Assembly (NCBI GenBank): GCA_948144175.1
Contig: CANXME010001298.1
Location: forward strand, 186,001 to 250,000
Length of the DNA: 64,000 nt
Reading direction: 5' to 3'
Source of the DNA: Closterium sp. NIES-65
Taxonomy: Eukaryota; Streptophyta; Zygnematophyceae; Desmidiales; Closteriaceae
Shown here: in pieces, positions 1-12,300 of the stretch
Position numbering within the stretch: position 1 is the first letter of the stretch
Layout of the letters: each line of letters starts with the position of its first letter
Translations under genes and position numbers: made by a program
Notes under the pieces: model-generated
Databases searched by the model: none
Told to the model about the DNA's origin: nothing
The model's input: only the letters and a program-made list of their open reading frames with translations

Positions 1-161
1 TGGATGCCACATCGCGCATTTCAGCCTCACTACCGCCATTTCTCTCCTCCAGCCCATCCCATGCCACTCTCTCTCCTCCAGCCCATCCGATGCCATTCTC
101 GCTCCTCCCTGATCGCGTGTGTCGTGTGTGCCCCATTCCTCATTCTCCCTTCCCCCGCCAG
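1..161 (+). other. Intron end with acceptor-like tandem repeat
   Basis: This stretch lies before the first visible exon. A unit of about 28-30 bp containing CTCTCTCCTCCAGCCCATCC occurs about three times between 30 and 115, each with a CAG acceptor-like core. No earlier exon could be recognised. Confidence 0.5.
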
Positions 162-233
162 GTGGAGGGCTTTGTGAGTGTCGGAGTGAGCAAGCGAGCA
201 TGCATGGCTTGGCTCTCTGCCGCGCTCGATAAG
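162..233 (+). CDS. Exon with nucleophile-elbow motif (GVSKR)
   Basis: Twenty-four codons follow a pyrimidine-rich stretch and CAG. They encode the G-x-S-K-R motif typical of PF10142 (family form is near GASKRGW), then a conserved W-L-x-A-A-x-D stretch. The next exon continues as RVVAF, the usual sequel in the family, so the exon must end at AAG 231-233. That makes the donor GC (AAG then GCACGT), a GC-AG intron. Phase 0 at both ends. Confidence 0.8.
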
Positions 234-290
234 GCACGTGCCCCTTCTTTCTTTTATGAAGCAGCTTGTTATCTGTTTGTGCATTTGCTC

Positions 291-337
<47 letters not shown>

Positions 338-3300
338 ATATATGTAAAAAATATTTGGGTTGTAATTCATCTGAAACTGAACGTGCCTTTACATAATGGC
401 TTGCACATTGCATTTCCTCCTTTCTTTCCACATCGTCATTTCATCTGCAATCAGCACGCCCCCACTCTGTCCCTCTCTCCCTCTTCAATTCAGACCCAGC
501 TGGCCTCAACCACCCAGTCCGTAATCCTTACCTCCCGCCACCCACTCTGCCCCTCTCTCTCTTCTCTCCCCACAGCGAGTGGTGGCGTTCATATCGTACG
601 GCTATGATCTCATCAACTTTCAGCCCAACATGCAGCACCTGCTCGACTCCCTGGGTGCTGTTCCCATTCTGGGAAGGTTCTACGTGGATTACAACCTCAC
701 TCGCTTTCTGCACACCCCACAGCTGCGTCACATCCTGGTGAGAAGGAAGGAATTGAGAGACAGAGAGGGTTAGAGAGGGTTAGAGAGGGATGGAGAGGGA
801 TAGAGAGGGAGAGAGGCAGGTGGGTTGAAAATTTGGAACCCACACGAAATAATGAGGAACAAGGAGCCAACAGCAGCCATTAAGTAGGCCCGAGGGCAGA
901 GGGCAGAGGGAAGGAACGAGGTCGAGGTTTGGGGTTCAGGTTAATGGAAAAACGTGTAGGGCTTAGGGAGGGAGGTAGGCAGGGGCGGAGTGGGAGGGGG
1001 GGTGGTCTCGCAGAGTTCTAGTCAACAGCCCAGCCCGAAAGCTCTCCAACCATGCATTTGGGAATGCTTAAAAACTCAAAACCCTTTTCTTTCACTCCAC
1101 GCTTGACAGACAACAAATGCCACTGACTCACAAGCCCCCCTCCTTCCCCCCCTCCCTTCCCTGTTTCCCTCCCACTCCCGCCCCAAACCCTCCTACCACC
1201 ACCCCCCCTTCTCCCTTCCCCCACCCCTTTCCCCCCACCCCCATAGAGCTACACGGACCCCTACTTCTTTCGGAAGCGCCTCACCATGCCCAAGCTGCTC
1301 ATCGCCGCCTCCAACGACGAGTTCTTCTTGATGGACGACTCGTGAGTGCACTCCACCTTTTGAAGGAAGACTCGTGAGTGCCCCAGCCCCCTTCATTGCT
1401 GCTGAATAGATGAGCCGTGACTGTCGCATGGATGACTCGGGAGTGTCGCATGGATGACTCGGGAGTGTCGCATGGATGACTCATTGATGGACGACTCGTG
1501 AGTGCACGTCTCCTGATGCCTGTCTGCATAGCCTTGAAGGATGACTTGTGAGTGCCCCATGCCCCGCTAAGCCCCCTTAATGGCTGCTTGTAGAAAATGG
1601 ATCGGTGAACTTGAGGGCACAATGTGAAAAGAAAATATATCCTTAGTAGGAAGATGGTACAAGCCTGAGAGGCTAGAGCAATGTCCTAGTCAAAGGATGA
1701 GATTTAGTGAAGTAAAAAACCACATATACATGGCTGAACTCTTGAGGCTAGCTGCAGCTCCTCCAAGCTGAGTGCAAGGCTAGCCAACCTTGTCAAGCTA
1801 GCAAGTGAGGCCTCATGTTGCACATGTGGGCTAGGCTGGAACAACAGCTGACAAGGCAGCATATGGCACACCATAGGGGCCAGCAAGGTGAGCATGGGAT
1901 GAGTGGACATGTGGCAATGCCAACAGCGACCGCACTTCAATGTAAGTGAGTGTGGTTGAGTGGACTTGTGATGGTGAGCATAACGAAAAGGGAAAGTGCA
2001 GCTGCTGAGAGTTTAACTTGTGATCTCTAAGACTAAAGGTGAGAAACCGTCCACTGGGACATGCTGCACAACAGTGCTGAATAGACGACTCGTTAGTGTC
2101 GCATGGATGACTCGTACGCACGTCCTTTTTGCTGGCTGTCCGTGTAGTGCACGTCCCGTCCTCTTAAGTGCCTTTTTGTTCTATTTTTGCGCACGTCCTC
2201 ATTCATTTGCAGGGAAAATTGTGTATACGTGGAAAAAAATGCATGTTGATTTGTTTTCCCTTGAGTGCGGATCCCATGTCACAGCACTTGCGCACGTGCC
2301 AAGACATGTGTGTTTCTGCCTTCTCAACTTCCTCTCGCCAATACGAGTACTGTCAGATAATGGTTTGGGGCACCTCAGAATGCCACACACCCTTTATTTC
2401 TCTTCGCACACAACCCCTTTTGTCACCCTTGTTGGCTCCATGTGCACGCGTCCATTCCTCACACTCACTCTCCCCCTGTGGATGCGCCTGGCAGGTACTT
2501 CTATTACAACGGCCTGCCACCCCCCACGCTACTTAAGTTCGTGGCCAACGTGGACCACATGGTCATTCAGAAGTCCTATTGGGTACGCCCTTACCCTCCA
2601 ACCCTCATCTGTCTCAGTGGGTACGCACGCCCTTAACCTTCAACCCTCTTTTGTCTCAAGGTACGCTGTTACCCTCCAACCCTCTTCTGTCTCAGTGGGT
2701 ATGCCCTTACCCTCCAACCCTCTTTTGTCTCAGTGGGTACGCTCTTACGCTCCAACCCCCCTTTTGTCTCAGTGGGTACGACCTGGTAGAGTGTCAGCTA
2801 ACAACTCCACTTCCAAGGGTGAAGAAGTAGCCCTAAGAGGAGTGTCGGTCGGTCTGGTCATCAGCCCGAGAGAAGTCACAATAGCCCTCCAGAGTAGGAG
2901 AAAGACCACCAAATGTGAAGACATGAGACTTGGTGCCTTGCAGATGGCGCAGCACCCACTTCGCCGCCTTCCAGTGGAGATCGATGAAACATCCAGGAGC
3001 CACATAGCGAGAGAGGACACTGATAGGATATGCCACATCAGGCCGGGTGCACATCATGGCGTACCTGAGGGACCTAACAAGGTCAGGGTATGGCTCGTAG
3101 CAGGCCTCTGGTGTGGGTATAGCTGGAGCTGTGAGGAGGTGTTGTAGCGGCAGCGGGGTGGCCATGGGTGTGCAGGATTCCATCTCAAGGTGCTTGAGAA
3201 CATTGTTTATGTAGAACTCTTGGGAGAACGAGACGGTGCGAGCCTGACGATCACGAATGATCCCCGTCCCCAAGTAGTGCTTGAGGTCACCAATGTCCTT

Positions 3301-6300
3301 CATCAAGAGGGCCTTGCTCAGGGTAGTCTGGATAGAGGTCATCTGGGCCGAGTCTTTGGAGACGAGGATGAAGTCATCGATGTAGACAAGGATGTAGAAT
3401 GGCTCATAGTGATTGCAAATGAAAAATTTCGGGTCAGGAGATGATGGGTGAAAGTCCGATGAGAGGAGGACCTTCTTCACCTTGTTGCGCCACTCATGAG
3501 GAGCTTCCAGACAGTGTTGGGAGGAAATTCTCCCGGAAAGCCTTCAGGTCGATCCACGAGCACAGTCCCTTTAAGGTGTTCTTGCAGAATTGCCGAAGAG
3601 GCGCCCATGGATTTGATTTCCATGTTTTCTCGTGCGGCCGTATCCAAGAGCGTGCGAACGGTGGGTGATTAGGCCATGGGAGAGAAGGTCCTGAAAAAAG
3701 TCAAAAGTGCTGCTGCTGAGTGAATTCTTGGCCACACAGCACGCTTTGAACATTGAGCCTCATCCAAAAGCCTTTTCACTTGAAACAGCCACGTGCCTTC
3801 AAAGATGTTGACTCCTAGAGGTGAAGTTTCGTCGTCGAAGAAGTGGTTGCGAGTGAAGGCTTCGCATTCATCTCTCATGTCATTGCGCCACTCAGCAGCA
3901 TAGGGACCCGAAAGAGCCTCTTGGATAGTGAGAGGGATGAGGATGTCGGGTTCTCTGAGAAGTTGAGTGAGGGTGAGTCAGTGATATCAGGAAAGATGTG
4001 CTAGAGCACCGAATGACGAGTGCGAGTGGAAGTGCAGGCTTGCGAGACTGCGGAGATGAGGGTGTAGCGGGCGGGGCCGGAGGGGTCGGTAAAGGAGGCG
4101 GGGCCGGAGGAATCGGCCGCCGCTGGTACGTGATCGGTGCACTCGATGGTGGGAGAGCGGGTGGCAGAGTGGAAGAGGGAATGGAGGGAGGACGCGGGGT
4201 CGGATGGGTCGACCGCCGCTGGTATGTGATAGGTTCGCTCGGTGGTGGAAGTGCGGGTGGCTGAGTGGGAGAGGGGAGGGATGGAGGAGCAACTACCGAG
4301 GACACTGGTGAGGGCGAGGTAGAGACCTCGGAGAGGGTTGGTGCCATGGCAGGAGTAGTAGGAGGTGAGGGAGCCGGTGCAGGCGGAAGTCCAGGAGGCA
4401 CATCAAAGTCAGCCCACGCAAGGGAGGTGGTCCGGTGGGAGAATCCCCCCCTAACGTAGAGTAGAAAGGGCAAGTCTCTTCAAAGACAACGTCTCGGTTG
4501 CGGACCAGTTGGTGAGTAGTGGGGTTGAGGAAGAGCTAGTCAGGGGAGTCGGCATTATGCCCAAGATATATGCACGTTCGAGTCTTGGGGCCGAGCTTGC
4601 CGTCTTGCTGCCGCCGAGCCTAAGGGTTGAGGAGGACATAGGCGGCGCACCCCCAGACACGAAGAGGGCGAGCTGTGGGTGCTTTCCCGAGCGAGAGGGT
4701 GGTGGGAGTGGTGTCGGGAAGATGCGGATGGGGTGGGGGTAAAGATTGTAGAGGAGGGCAGCATGGTAAAGGGCATACCCCTAGAATGAGAGTGGTGCGT
4801 GGGAGCTAGACATGAGCAAAGAACCGAACCTAGGTTCGGTTCGCTCGAACCGGTTCAAATTAAAACGAACCGAACTTTTCTCTTGGAAAATGTTTGCGCA
4901 AACCTTGAAAAAGTTTGCGCGAACCGTTAGAGCAAACTTTTATGGTTCAAGTTTCGAACTTCGAACCGGTCCGGTTCGAAGTTCGAAACAACAATTTTCA
5001 AACTTCGCAGGGTTCAAATTAGACCCCGCCAGAACCCACTCGACTTTCCCGTCAAAATCGGGAAAGTCGTCGAGGTGGCTGCCATTTCACGGCAGCCAAC
5101 CCTAAGGTCGTAAGTTAGGTAGAGCAGATCTAGATTTGCTCCTAAGTACCACACCCAAGCTCCCACTACTATTCATTCACTACAACTCCCTCTTAAGATG
5201 CGTCATACGTTTAGGTGTTAGGTTAGATAGTACACTGCGCATAACTATATTTTTTAGCTGAAGGGGAGCATTCCGATTTTTTTTAGCTAAACCCTGGATT
5301 TCTTTTTACCCTCTCATTTGCTGTTCTGTTTTGTACTTGATACTCTCGCTGAACCGTCTGACACGCATGCCTTTTACATTTCCTTGTGCATCATCTTTAC
5401 CCCCAAACCTAACTAGGTTCGAGTTCGCACAAACCTTTAAGGTTCGCTGTTACATATACAAACCTCAAATCTCAACATAAGTTCGAACAAACAAGTTCGG
5501 TTTGGTTCGACCCCCATGCAAGGTTCGAAAAAGTTTGAGCAAACATGTTTGAGTTCGGTTCGTGCTCATATCTAGTGGGAGCGATCAACACCAAAGTGCG
5601 ATTACGGCTCTTTGCTATGCCGTACTGCTGCAGGTTGTCGGGGAGGGTGAAGTTTTGCTGAATGCTAAGAGAGGAGTTAAAGGCTTCAAGCTTGGCGTTT
5701 GCAGAATTCACCACTACCATCCGAATGGAGGCGCTTGACCTTGGTGCCAAAGGTGACCTGCGCCTGTTTGACCCACACCATGATGGCCTTTGGAGCCTCA
5801 GCCTTAGTGTGAAATAGGTGCACAGAGTCGTAACGAGAGTGGTCGTCAACTATTGCAAGGAAATAGCGATGACCACCCCATGTGGTAACCGGCGCACGGC
5901 CTCAGGCGTCCATGTGCATTAGGTCCAATGGGGCTGCTGCGACCGAGGGTGAGGCGGGGTGAAGTTGTTAGCACAACTTACTCTTGGTGTAGTCAGGCAC
6001 GTGGGAGCGGGAAAGTCAGGTGGTGGAGGAAGCGAGGCTGGTAGGCCGAGAAGAAGAAGAAGCTTCTTTGAGGCTATGTCTGCAAGCGTGCGCATATTTG
6101 GGTGCCTGAGCCGATGGCGGTAGAGGATGGCCGGGTTGGCGAGACTACGTCATGAGCATGGTGTGATAGCAGCCTGTGCTTGGGTGGTTGACACCTGTGG
6201 GGCCGGTAAACACATCGTGTAGAGGCCGCTGCTGTTGAGGGTGAAGCGAGCTAAGATCTTGTTTGTGAGTGGGTCGATGATGTCACAATAGACAGCGTCA

Positions 6301-9300
6301 GCCTTCTGAATTTCAATTTGGGCCACTAGATTGCGGCGTAGTTAAAGCACGTACATGCCAGTGACAGTGTCGGATGGGAAGGCGGAGCAAATGACTATGG
6401 ACGGCCCGTTAGCATGAGTGGTGAAGCTCGAGTCCGCTCCCAAGAGAGGAATGGGTACTGAGTAGGGTTGGAAGGAGTGTTTCTCTTTGGGTGCTGTTTG
6501 CATGGCCCCACTGTCGAGTGTGAATTCTATGTAGTGTGGTGTCTGTGGTGAGCTGATGTACTGCGAGGTCGTTTCATTAATCATGGCAGTGCCATGGAAG
6601 AACATGTTGATACGCACATCAGCACGAGCACTATAACTAGCACTAGCCTGAGCGGGTTCCTGTGTCTCGACTAGGTTGACCTTACGAGTGCGCATTCAGT
6701 TCGGCAGCTTCTTGTCGACTCCATGGATGGCATACCATTCGTCGTCCTTCTTCTTGAAGCACGTAGCAATGAGGCAGTTAGTGCCACCACACACTTGTCC
6801 CTTGCAGTTGCCATACATGGAGGGAAGCGATTGCGCTGGAAAAGTGCCAAGGTAACACTTGCTTGAGGCACGGGAGCACGGAGGGCATAGACTTGAGCCG
6901 TGGTGTCTTTCTCGGTGGAGAGACCTTATGAAGGTGAGGTCTTTCGTCGAGAGTGTGAGGAGCATCTTCCTCGAGACTTCGTATGCCAAAGTGAGGCCGA
7001 CAAGAGAAGCGGATGCTAGAGCTTGCTCAGAGAAGACTATGCCGAGTTCCTTGAGCTCGCCATGAATAGTATGAACCTTGACGATGAGGTTGGCAATAGT
7101 GAAGGATGCGAATGCCATGTTGACAATATTTTTCCTTTCCGCACGAAGCGCAGCTCTTAAGTCGTCGTAGGTAGAATTGTAAGGTGGGGTTTCCGAAGGA
7201 GAATTGTAAGGTTTACGAAGGAGAATTCTAAGGTAGGGTTTACGAAGGAGAATTGTAAGGTGGGGTTTACGAAGAAGAATTTTAAGGTAGGGTTTAGATA
7301 AAGCCGCTCCAGGGCGACAGGCGGCAACCCGAAGGTGACGATGCCGGGCGACAGGCGGCAGCCCGACGAGAAGTTGCGGGGCGATAAGCGGCAGCCCGAA
7401 GATGACGCTGCAGGGCGATGGGCGTCAGCCCGACGAGAAGCTGCAGGGCGACAGGCGTCAGCTCGACGAGTAGGAGAAGTGCCGCATACTCGTTCAACAG
7501 AAAAAACGCTATTAGCGATACGCAGACGATTCGCTTTGCAAAAAACGCGGAATTCGTGGTGACAGTAGGAAGATTGGCGCGGGAAAATTTCCAGTTAGAG
7601 ATGTCGCAAATCAACGGCAACGAGATTGACGGCGGCTTTGCCGAAGAATGCGGGATGAGAATCCGCAAAGGTAAGAGGATCACGATCCGCGTGTGCGATT
7701 ACGCAGCTCTGATACCATGTGAGAACTTCAGCTTAAAATGATTGACTAATAATGAGCTCAAGGCTTTTTAAGTACATCAGAAATGGGCACGGTATGGATG
7801 GTAAGGGAATCAGGGACAGTCTCTAGAGGATTGGGTGCCTTAGTTGCGAAAGACGCAGGGCGCGTCATGCGTCCTGCGTCTGGACGCAGCGTCCGGACGC
7901 AGGGACGCAGGACGCACGGCGGTTTTTTTTCGGGCTGACCGGATTTTTTTTTTTTGCCAGTGCGAAGTTGACATTCGCGATTTCGACGCGACTGTCAAAT
8001 TCGCGACATTTCGACCCCCCCTAACCCATTTCGACCATCAAAAACAGCCCATCACCAAAATTGTAAACCCAACCCCTCACAACCCAACTACGTCTAGAAA
8101 ACCAAACCATGGTGGACCACCACCAAGCCCATTTAGGAGCTCAAACTCTTCATCTGTGCTCCATCTCTTTATATGAACATTATTCTCCTTCGTGAACCCT
8201 AGAGGGTTTAGCTACCTTTTTCTCCTCAGTGCTACCTTTCGCTCCATAGCTACCTTTTTGCCTCACGTGTGTGATACGTCGTCCCCCCCCCCCCCCCCCC
8301 CCCCCCCTTCCCATGCCCTACAACGTGTTTTTTTGGCTGCCCGGGGGATTTTTTTGCCCTGTCCAGGCATGCGTCTTTTGTAGCGTCTCCCAGGCCCACA
8401 TGAAGCGTCCTGCGTCCAAGACGCTGCGTTTGGACGCACCCGTCTAAGACGCAGGACGCGTCTTTCGCAACTAAGTTGGGTGCCATCCCATAGCAATCTC
8501 CAATTGGTAGGTTGGAGATGGCTTGGTGATCAAATTTGGGTCTGGTTGGGATGTGGGTGTACATGCAACCAAGCACCAAGTGCAAACTACATTATGCTAG
8601 GATGTAAAAGTGGAAATACATGATGTTGCGATTGAGGGCTAACACTAACACTTCTGCCTCAGTGGGTACGCCCTTACCCTCCAATCCTCTTCTCTCCTGC
8701 TACTCTAGTTTTGAGGCTTCTAGGAGCACTCATTCAGATGTCACAGTGGGTAAGGTCTTCCGCTCTTCTCTCCCCTCCCATGCACTCCCATGCCCCTTCT
8801 CGCCTTCACTCTTCTCGCCTTCACGCTTCTCTCCACCTTCCCATCAACAACGCAAACTCCTTCTCACCCTCACCGCCCTTCCTTCGCAACCTGGCTCGCC
8901 AACCCTTTTCCCCTTATGCCAACCTCTTCCACCTCACCCTCGTGCCATCTTGACTCTCGCTTCTTCCTCTCACCTTCACCCGTCTCTGTTTCTGCTTCCT
9001 CTGTGGCCACCCCCCTTCTTTTATCCCCTCCCTCTCCCCCACCCCCCCCCAACCCCTCTTCCCCCCTCCCCCCCCCCCCCCCCACACTGCCGACATCTCC
9101 CTCCGCTTCTCACGCCTATTTCCTCTCACCTTTATTTCGTTGTCACCCCTCCCCCTCCCTGGTTCTCTTGTTGTCTTCCACCGAATCTTTCAGGCTTATG
9201 ATGCTGCCATCTCCTTCCTCTCCTCTCTCCTGCACGTCAACTCCTCCTGCGCCTCTCTCCCCGCCTCCTCCCGTCCCTCCCTCACCTGGACTCGCCCCAC

Positions 9301-12300
9301 CACCCCCACCCCCGCCGCCCTCATCCCCCACACCACCTCCTCCTCTCCAGACCCAACTCCCTCTCACACCCCTCACAGCTCTCAGCCGTCCAGTCTCACA
9401 GACGCAGAGGCAGCAGCAGTGGGGGCGGCAGTGGGGGCAGCAGTGGCAGAGGCACAAAATCCCCCCTGGAAGTGCGTTCCTGACCTGCCAGCTGTTGATT
9501 GGCCGCAGTTGAGGTGGCAGTTTGATTGGCCCACGTTCACGATCCATGCCACGTCAGACAGGAAACCATTGGCAGTCAGGGCATGGTGAGAAGGAAGCGG
9601 GGGGAGGGGGGAGGGGCGCGGAAGTGGAAGACGGAGAAGGGGGAGGGGAAGGCATCGGCAGATAGAGCGTTGTGAGAGATGGGGAGGGTAATGGGTAGGG
9701 TGATGGCGGATGGGGTTGGAGAGGGTGATAAGGGAGGAGTGGATACGTGGAGGGGAGTGCTAGTAGGAAGGAATGGAGGTATTGACGCTCGTAGAGCTTA
9801 TTACCTTAAAAATTACATATATTTAAAGAGGTTGTTATGGAATTTACTATCTTTTCGACTAAAGAGTTAATTGTTATATATAGGACCCCAAATATTACTA
9901 AAATTTGAGCCGCATTGCTGTAAGTCACATCAGTTCCATGCCCCCCTCTCCCCGGATGCAGGACTGGGCGCACGAGGCCGGGCAGCAAGCGGCGGGACTT
10001 CCGGTTCATTGTCAAGCAAGGGCTCACTGGGTGGTGAGTGCGGCGCAGTGCAGGGGAGGTGGTGGGGTGGTGAGTGCGGTGCAGGGGAGGTGGTGCAGTG
10101 ATGAGTGCGGTGCAGGGGAGGTGGTGGGGTGGTTGAGTGCGGTGCAGGGGAGGTGGTGGGGTGGTTGAGTGCGGTGCAGGGGAGGTGGTAGGGTGGTGCC
10201 TGTTCTGCTCTCACCTCGTCCCTTGGAACATCCTCTTCAGGTTCATTGTCAAGCAGGGGCTTACAGGGTTGTGAGTCCACGGAAGGGGAAGGTGGGATTG
10301 ATGAGTGCAGGGGAGGGGAAGGTGGTAGGGTGGTGAGTGCAGGGGAGGGAAAGGTGGTAGGGTGGTGAGTGCAGGGGAGGGAAAGGTGGTAGGGTGGTGA
10401 GTGCAGGGGAGGGAAAGGTGGAAGGGTGGTGACTGCGATGCAGGGGAAGAAATGGGTTCCGAGGCTCAGATGAACGGTGGATGGATGTGTGAGAATGTTG
10501 GATGAGGTTCATTAGGCCTTCAAATCTTCTGTTTCGTATTCATGGTCAAGCAGGGGCTCACCAGGTGGTGAGTGCAAGGAAGGTGGTGAGTGCAAGGAAG
10601 ATGACTCCCGTTTGTTATTCATGCCTTTTCTAGACTCCTGTGGCGTTATTCCGGCAGGTGGGTCCATGCGCATGGGGTGTTGCACCTGGTAACAAATCTG
10701 CTCGTGTGTGTTCATTGCCACGTGAGTGAGCAAATTGTTCTTTCCTCTCCTCTACCCTTACCTCTCCATTCATCTCCACCCCTCCTGCCCTGCTCCTCGC
10801 CAGCACGGTGCCATTCAAGAGTGCGCCGGGCAGCTACACTGCCAAGTTCGGCACGCTCTGTGTGCAGCCCATCCCGTTCCTCCTGCACACTGTCTCGCCG
10901 CCCGCGCTGCAACCCGATAAGCTCTGGTACTTCAATTCCTCCATCAGAGACATTCCCAAGGTGAGTGTGATGAAGTGTGATTGCGTGTGGTGAAAGGAAT
11001 AAGTGTTATGAAGTGTATTTTCTTTTTACGGAGTGCTAAAAGTTCAATGAAGTGTGGAGATGTGGTAGTTACATTTTTCAGGGCATGTTACATTTTTCAT
11101 TTTCCATGGTCCGTACTGTCCGCCATCCGGACGAACGGCTGGTTAATCTTGTCGCTCAAACTCGTAAAGATGTTCCGTACACCATATAGGTATGGCAATC
11201 TGTTCGTCAGTGAGCATGCAATGTCGCACACGTCCGTACCGTTGATGAATCATTTTCATTTTTTTTTGCACTCAATAACGCACGGACAGTGTCCGTTCGT
11301 TTGCTGGACTGTCCATTTTTTTTGCGCTCAATAACGAGCAGTGATATAATTGACGGGCGAAAAACAGGTACTAAACCGATTTACCCAGTTACAATAACAG
11401 CGGCTCGGAAATCCATTGAGCATAGCCAATTGCACAAGTTGATAACATTGGGCAGAGTTGCACGACTCGAATACATCGAACGAACGACGAAAGAGCACTA
11501 GAAATGCTCAAACGAAACGAATGGAAGATTGTACTAGCACAGGGTGGACTCTACTTCTCGTTTTGAACTAGGAACCCATCGAAGCCCCTGACAACCCCCC
11601 ACCACCAAACCTCGCTGTACCTGCAATTTCACTTTCGAGATGCGTTGTGGGCCTCACGAAAGTTGCGAAGTCATGTTGATCATGTTACAAGTGTACATTA
11701 TTTAGATACAGAACGTTCCACAATCACCGTCTGGACAAGGCACGGTCCGGACATATGCCCCGCTCCGTCCGTATGCGCTATTAGTACCATACAGGGACCA
11801 TCGTCTGGACAATTGCCTAACAAAGAAAATGTAATACGCCCTTATGGGGAATCGCTTCCAAGTAAGGCGTGACATGGCAAGGAAGCAAGTGATGCTCTGC
11901 TTCAGCTACATGATCATACTTTCGGTGGCTATTATAGCTGTGATGTAATTTCAAACAACCTGGTTCTTCTAAATTCCCACCAGATGATGCTATATCCTGC
12001 CCTTTAGCATCATATATGCCTTCACAGTCCAGCGCCCACTTCCTCTGCTTGTTTAATCGAATGTCCCTTATATGCCTTGAGCAAACTTTTACCATAGTCA
12101 TAGCCTTGTTTCACCTAAATGCAAGTTTCCCACATTTACTCTGTTCTCTCCATTGTACTCTTGTGCACAGGTGGGGTATCGAGCACTGTTTATTGAAGTT
12201 GATTTCGAGCACGGGCCCTACCATAAGCCCTTTGTTCTCACCACTGAATCCATGATAGCACCAAACACATTTCCATTTGCCCCATGCAATACCACTGCTT

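Larger units (their letters stand above)
2780..8650 (-). mobile_element. Element A: Ty1/Copia fossil in an intron (minus strand)
   Basis: Minus-strand coding remnants run from Gag (about 7118-6700) through an aspartic protease with FTLDSGA (about 6600-6400), integrase (about 5950-5480), a Pro/Ser-rich linker (about 4500-3900) and RT with YVDD-type YIDD (about 3860-3150) into RNase H (to about 2780). A tRNA-iMet primer site lies at 7706-7717 and one LTR at 7718-8650. No second LTR is seen at the left end, where it meets the donor minisatellite. The element is badly broken with many breaks and is split by two hAT-like MITEs (4807-5574 and 7839-8475). It looks old. Its LTR resembles common plant Copia LTRs more than the short LTRs of the other elements here. 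Confidence 0.8.

Noticed and set aside
162-2582. Bacterial contamination, suggested by the family name PhoPQ-activated
   Set aside because: The coding blocks are split by introns with consensus splice sites and matched phases, and the locus is embedded in eukaryotic LTR elements.
7706-7717. tRNA gene fragment (GCTCTGATACCA)
   Set aside because: It is only the 12-base primer-binding site beside an LTR; no tRNA body is present.
8738-9512. Long Pro/Ser-rich reading frames in two plus frames over the intron and exon
   Set aside because: Pyrimidine-rich intron DNA lacks stops by composition; only the frame from 9194 matches the inverted gene copy.
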